Below, piece after piece: positions 35,187 through 37,215 of a stretch of 37,215 bases of DNA. The notes beneath the pieces are model-generated. The model made no database searches. It saw nothing but the letters and a program-made list of their open reading frames with translations, and was not told where the DNA came from. Both the position numbers and the translations under genes were made by a program. Origin of the DNA: Planctomycetaceae bacterium (lineage in GTDB: Bacteria > Planctomycetota > Planctomycetia > Pirellulales > Pirellulaceae); contig PAQH01000128.1 of assembly GCA_002709225.1 (NCBI GenBank), positions 1 to 37,215 on the forward strand. The letters run 5' to 3'. How positions within the stretch are numbered: the first letter of the stretch is position 1; every line of letters begins with the position of its first letter.

Positions 35187-36914
35187 ATGACCCTGTTGTA
35201 CCGCCCCAGTCGCGAATCCTGCCCCTATCGCGTACACAATGTGCGACGTGGAAACATCCTCGTTCTGACGTCCTTGTTCATGACTGGCCTGACCGCATTG
35301 CTGGCCCTTTCAATCGACCTTGGCTACATTTACACAACCCAATCTCAACTTGATCGATCGGTTGATGCTGCAGCTTTGGCCGGTGCTAGCCAATTATCCG
35401 AAGGCCATGAAGCGACCCTAGAAACCATCGTGGAATATCTTGTCCGCAATCCAATTGGACCAAGTGCCTCAATTACCGATGAAAACGCGTTAGAAACGCA
35501 GAAACTGGAATTCCTGGCCCAACACTCGGACGACCTGGAAGTCCAAACTGGCCACTGGAATGCATTGACACACAGCTTTGAGGCTGGTGAGTCACCACAC
35601 TCTGCAGTTCTGGTCTCAATGACCTATCCACGACAACCTATGTTTTTTGGCCGTGTATTTGGACGCAGTCAATTTCAAGTACATCGCAGTGCTGTTGCGA
35701 TGTACCAACCACGTGACATTATGCTGACGCTTGACCTATCCGGTTCAATGAATGATGACAGCGAATACGGCGCAATACAACAACTAGGTGAAGACGCGGT
35801 AAACCTAAACTTGGAGCAGATATGGCACGAAATGGGAGCACCCGTTTATGGAAACATGGGATTTGAACCTACATGGGTGACAATTCCTTTTCTCACACTC
35901 CCCGCTGCGGTCACTTGGAAGGGAACCCAAGTAGTGGTGAACTCGTCAGTACCAATCGAGTCAGCAAGGATTTACAAATCCAACGGTGGTTACCGAGAGT
36001 ACAACAGTGTCGGAACCTCAGGTACGCTGCAATATGAACATCGACTAATCCATCGGTGCGAACTCAGTATTGATGGCCAGGTTGAAACGGTGAATTTCTT
36101 CGACAACGCACACATCCGCCGCGGGCTTGGCCTGGACGGAATCAACTATCCTTCAGAAGGTAGCTGGAATGATGTCATTGACGCTTGCCGCAGTCATCAC
36201 GCGGGTCTGCCGTGGTACGACGACCAAGTCGGCGCTTCCGGTAATCTGCGAAAGTTCGGTGTGAAATCTGCCATTAACTTCTGGTTGAAAAACAAGCCAC
36301 GAGCCAGCCAATCACCATTTCTCGCACAGGTAAGCGCTCAGCCACTGACTGCTGTTAAGGACGCTGTCGACGTTTTCCTAGACGATGTTGGTCAGGTGAA
36401 CACTGCGGATCGCGTTGGGGTTAGTGTCTACAACTCAGAAAATGGATTCGGCCGGATAGAGTGTGCTTTAACCGAGGACCTTCAGTCAGTTCACGAAGTC
36501 ACTCGTACGCGGCAGGCTGGACACTATCAGGGCTGGACAAATATCGCAGATGGACTCAAAAAAGCTCGCCAGGAACTGGAACAGCACGGTCGTAACGGCG
36601 CATCAAAAATCATCGTGCTTATGACAGATGGGGTCGCCAACTGGACAGGAGGAACAGAAAGTGGCCACGGCCCCGAACAAGCTCGCCAGGAAGTGGTCAA
36701 TGAAGCACAACAATGTCGAGACTTACGATTTCCCATCGTAACCATCAGCCTGGGTAGCAAGGCTGACCTGGATTTAATGGAAGAAGTCGCTGATATTTCA
36801 GGTGGTATCCACTACAGCATTCCCGGCGGTGTCCCCGTCGAGACTTATGCTGATGACTTAATCGAAACATTCGAGGAAATCGCCACTGCCCGCCCACTAA
36901 AACTCGTCCAATAA
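35187..36914 (+). CDS. TadG-like membrane-anchored protein with von Willebrand A domain
   Basis: A 575-residue protein from the ATG at 35187. A GTG at 35112 is also in frame, but would place 75 bp of basic, non-signal sequence first. A basic head (VRRGN) precedes a membrane helix (ILVLTSLFMTGLTALLALSIDLGYIY, ~24-50), then the TadG/Flp-pilus hallmark TQSQLDRSVDAAALAGASQL. The vWA domain begins at ~177 with an intact metal site D183-L-S185-G-S187-M, later GWTNIADGL and VLMTDGVANW. Between the first strand and the rest lies an insert of about 200 residues (~190-400) with a beta-rich part. It is probably a pseudopilin-related surface protein. No tad pilus genes are adjacent. Confidence 0.85.
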   Translation: MTLLYRPSRESCPYRVHNVRRGNILVLTSLFMTGLTALLALSIDLGYIYTTQSQLDRSVDAAALAGASQLSEGHEATLETIVEYLVRNPIGPSASITDENALETQKLEFLAQHSDDLEVQTGHWNALTHSFEAGESPHSAVLVSMTYPRQPMFFGRVFGRSQFQVHRSAVAMYQPRDIMLTLDLSGSMNDDSEYGAIQQLGEDAVNLNLEQIWHEMGAPVYGNMGFEPTWVTIPFLTLPAAVTWKGTQVVVNSSVPIESARIYKSNGGYREYNSVGTSGTLQYEHRLIHRCELSIDGQVETVNFFDNAHIRRGLGLDGINYPSEGSWNDVIDACRSHHAGLPWYDDQVGASGNLRKFGVKSAINFWLKNKPRASQSPFLAQVSAQPLTAVKDAVDVFLDDVGQVNTADRVGVSVYNSENGFGRIECALTEDLQSVHEVTRTRQAGHYQGWTNIADGLKKARQELEQHGRNGASKIIVLMTDGVANWTGGTESGHGPEQARQEVVNEAQQCRDLRFPIVTISLGSKADLDLMEEVADISGGIHYSIPGGVPVETYADDLIETFEEIATARPLKLVQ

Positions 36915-37088
36915 CTCCTCGAGTTGACAGTTTCACTTAGTGAAGACGGCTCAATGCGAAAATCACATCCAATCAGAGGCTATTTGACCGCTAGTGCTCG
37001 TAGCTCTAGCTGGCGATTGTGATAAAATCAACAACTTCCGAACCGCCGATTTTTCGGTTCTCCAATTGGTGGATCAATTCGAAAACAT
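36915..37088. other. Promoter/leader region of rnpB
   Basis: 174 bases between the TadG-like stop and rnpB. GATAAAAT at 37021 is a -10-like box, but no -35 lies at proper distance. GAACCG (37040-37045) and CGGTTC (37055-37060) form a small inverted repeat with a T-rich loop. Confidence 0.35.
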
Positions 37089-37215
37089 GAAGTGAACTGG
37101 ATGACCGCTGGCACACCTATAATGTGTGCGAGAGGAAAGTCCGGGCTCCACAGGACAGGGTGGTCGGTAACGCCGACCGGTTGCGAAGTCAGGGAAAGTG
37201 CCACAGAAAATAGAC
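37089..37215 (+). ncRNA. rnpB: RNase P RNA (bacterial class), 5' part, cut by right edge
   Basis: The universal 5' core is present: GAGGAAAGTCCGGGCTCC (37132-37149; P4 and its flanks), CACAGGACAGGGTG, a GGTCGG-TAACG-CCGACC hairpin (37162-37178), and GGGAAAGTGCCACAGAAA near the right edge. The 5' end is placed at about 37089 by analogy with GAAGCTGACC of E. coli; here it reads GAAGTGAACTGG. Stem P3 is short (GCACAC 37111-37116 with GTGTGC 37124-37129). About 127 of an expected ~400 bases are inside the window. With the RnpA protein it matures tRNA 5' ends. Confidence 0.95.

Overview
The window looks like chromosomal DNA from a planctomycete, probably of the Pirellulaceae type. The evidence is two DUF1501 proteins with twin-arginine-like N-termini, two leucine-rich-repeat proteins of the planctomycete 'ITDAGL' style, a Hanks-type kinase carrying zinc ribbons, a secreted EF-hand protein with Gly/Arg low complexity, a fused GldF/GldG-like transporter, a deoxyhypusine-synthase-like protein, and long gene-poor spacers between mostly single genes. 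No phage, insertion sequence, CRISPR array, rRNA or tRNA was found. The lineage call is inferred from gene content only.

Layout. Positions 1-913 (minus) hold the N-terminal part of a secreted EF-hand protein that runs off the left edge through a 15-bp tandem repeat. Then come an HtrA-type protease and a DksA/TraR-type zinc-finger protein (minus), a spacer with one doubtful membrane ORF, and an NAD-dependent isocitrate dehydrogenase (plus) converging on a DUF1501 protein and an altronate/galactarate-dehydratase-family enzyme (minus). From 9.5 to 22 kb almost everything is on the plus strand: a membrane-anchored LRR protein, a 1159-residue membrane protein with a very long disordered segment that overlaps nadB by 4 bp, and a three-gene ABC system (GldA-like ATPase, GldF-GldG-like fusion, DUF4340 protein).

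From 22.1 to 23.6 kb an acyl-CoA-dehydrogenase-like gene and a DUF971 gene lie on the minus strand. They diverge from a plus-strand cluster of alpha-glucan phosphorylase, a tiny seven-cysteine protein and a deoxyhypusine-synthase-like enzyme. argC and a Ser/Thr kinase with three C-terminal zinc ribbons follow on the minus strand, then a second DUF1501 protein (plus), a cytoplasmic-looking LRR protein (minus), a Gfo/Idh/MocA oxidoreductase (plus) and a TadG-like von Willebrand A protein (plus). The window ends inside the 5' part of rnpB, the RNase P RNA.

The least explained signals are several unrelated short tandem repeats with 14-18 bp units in non-coding DNA (five loci, two of them inside the ABC operon spacer), the coding 15-bp repeat at the left edge, the kinase/zinc-ribbon fusion, the phosphorylase / Cys-rich peptide / DHS-like cluster, and the disordered membrane protein coupled to NAD biosynthesis. 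I see no single feature that I would call a proven new system.
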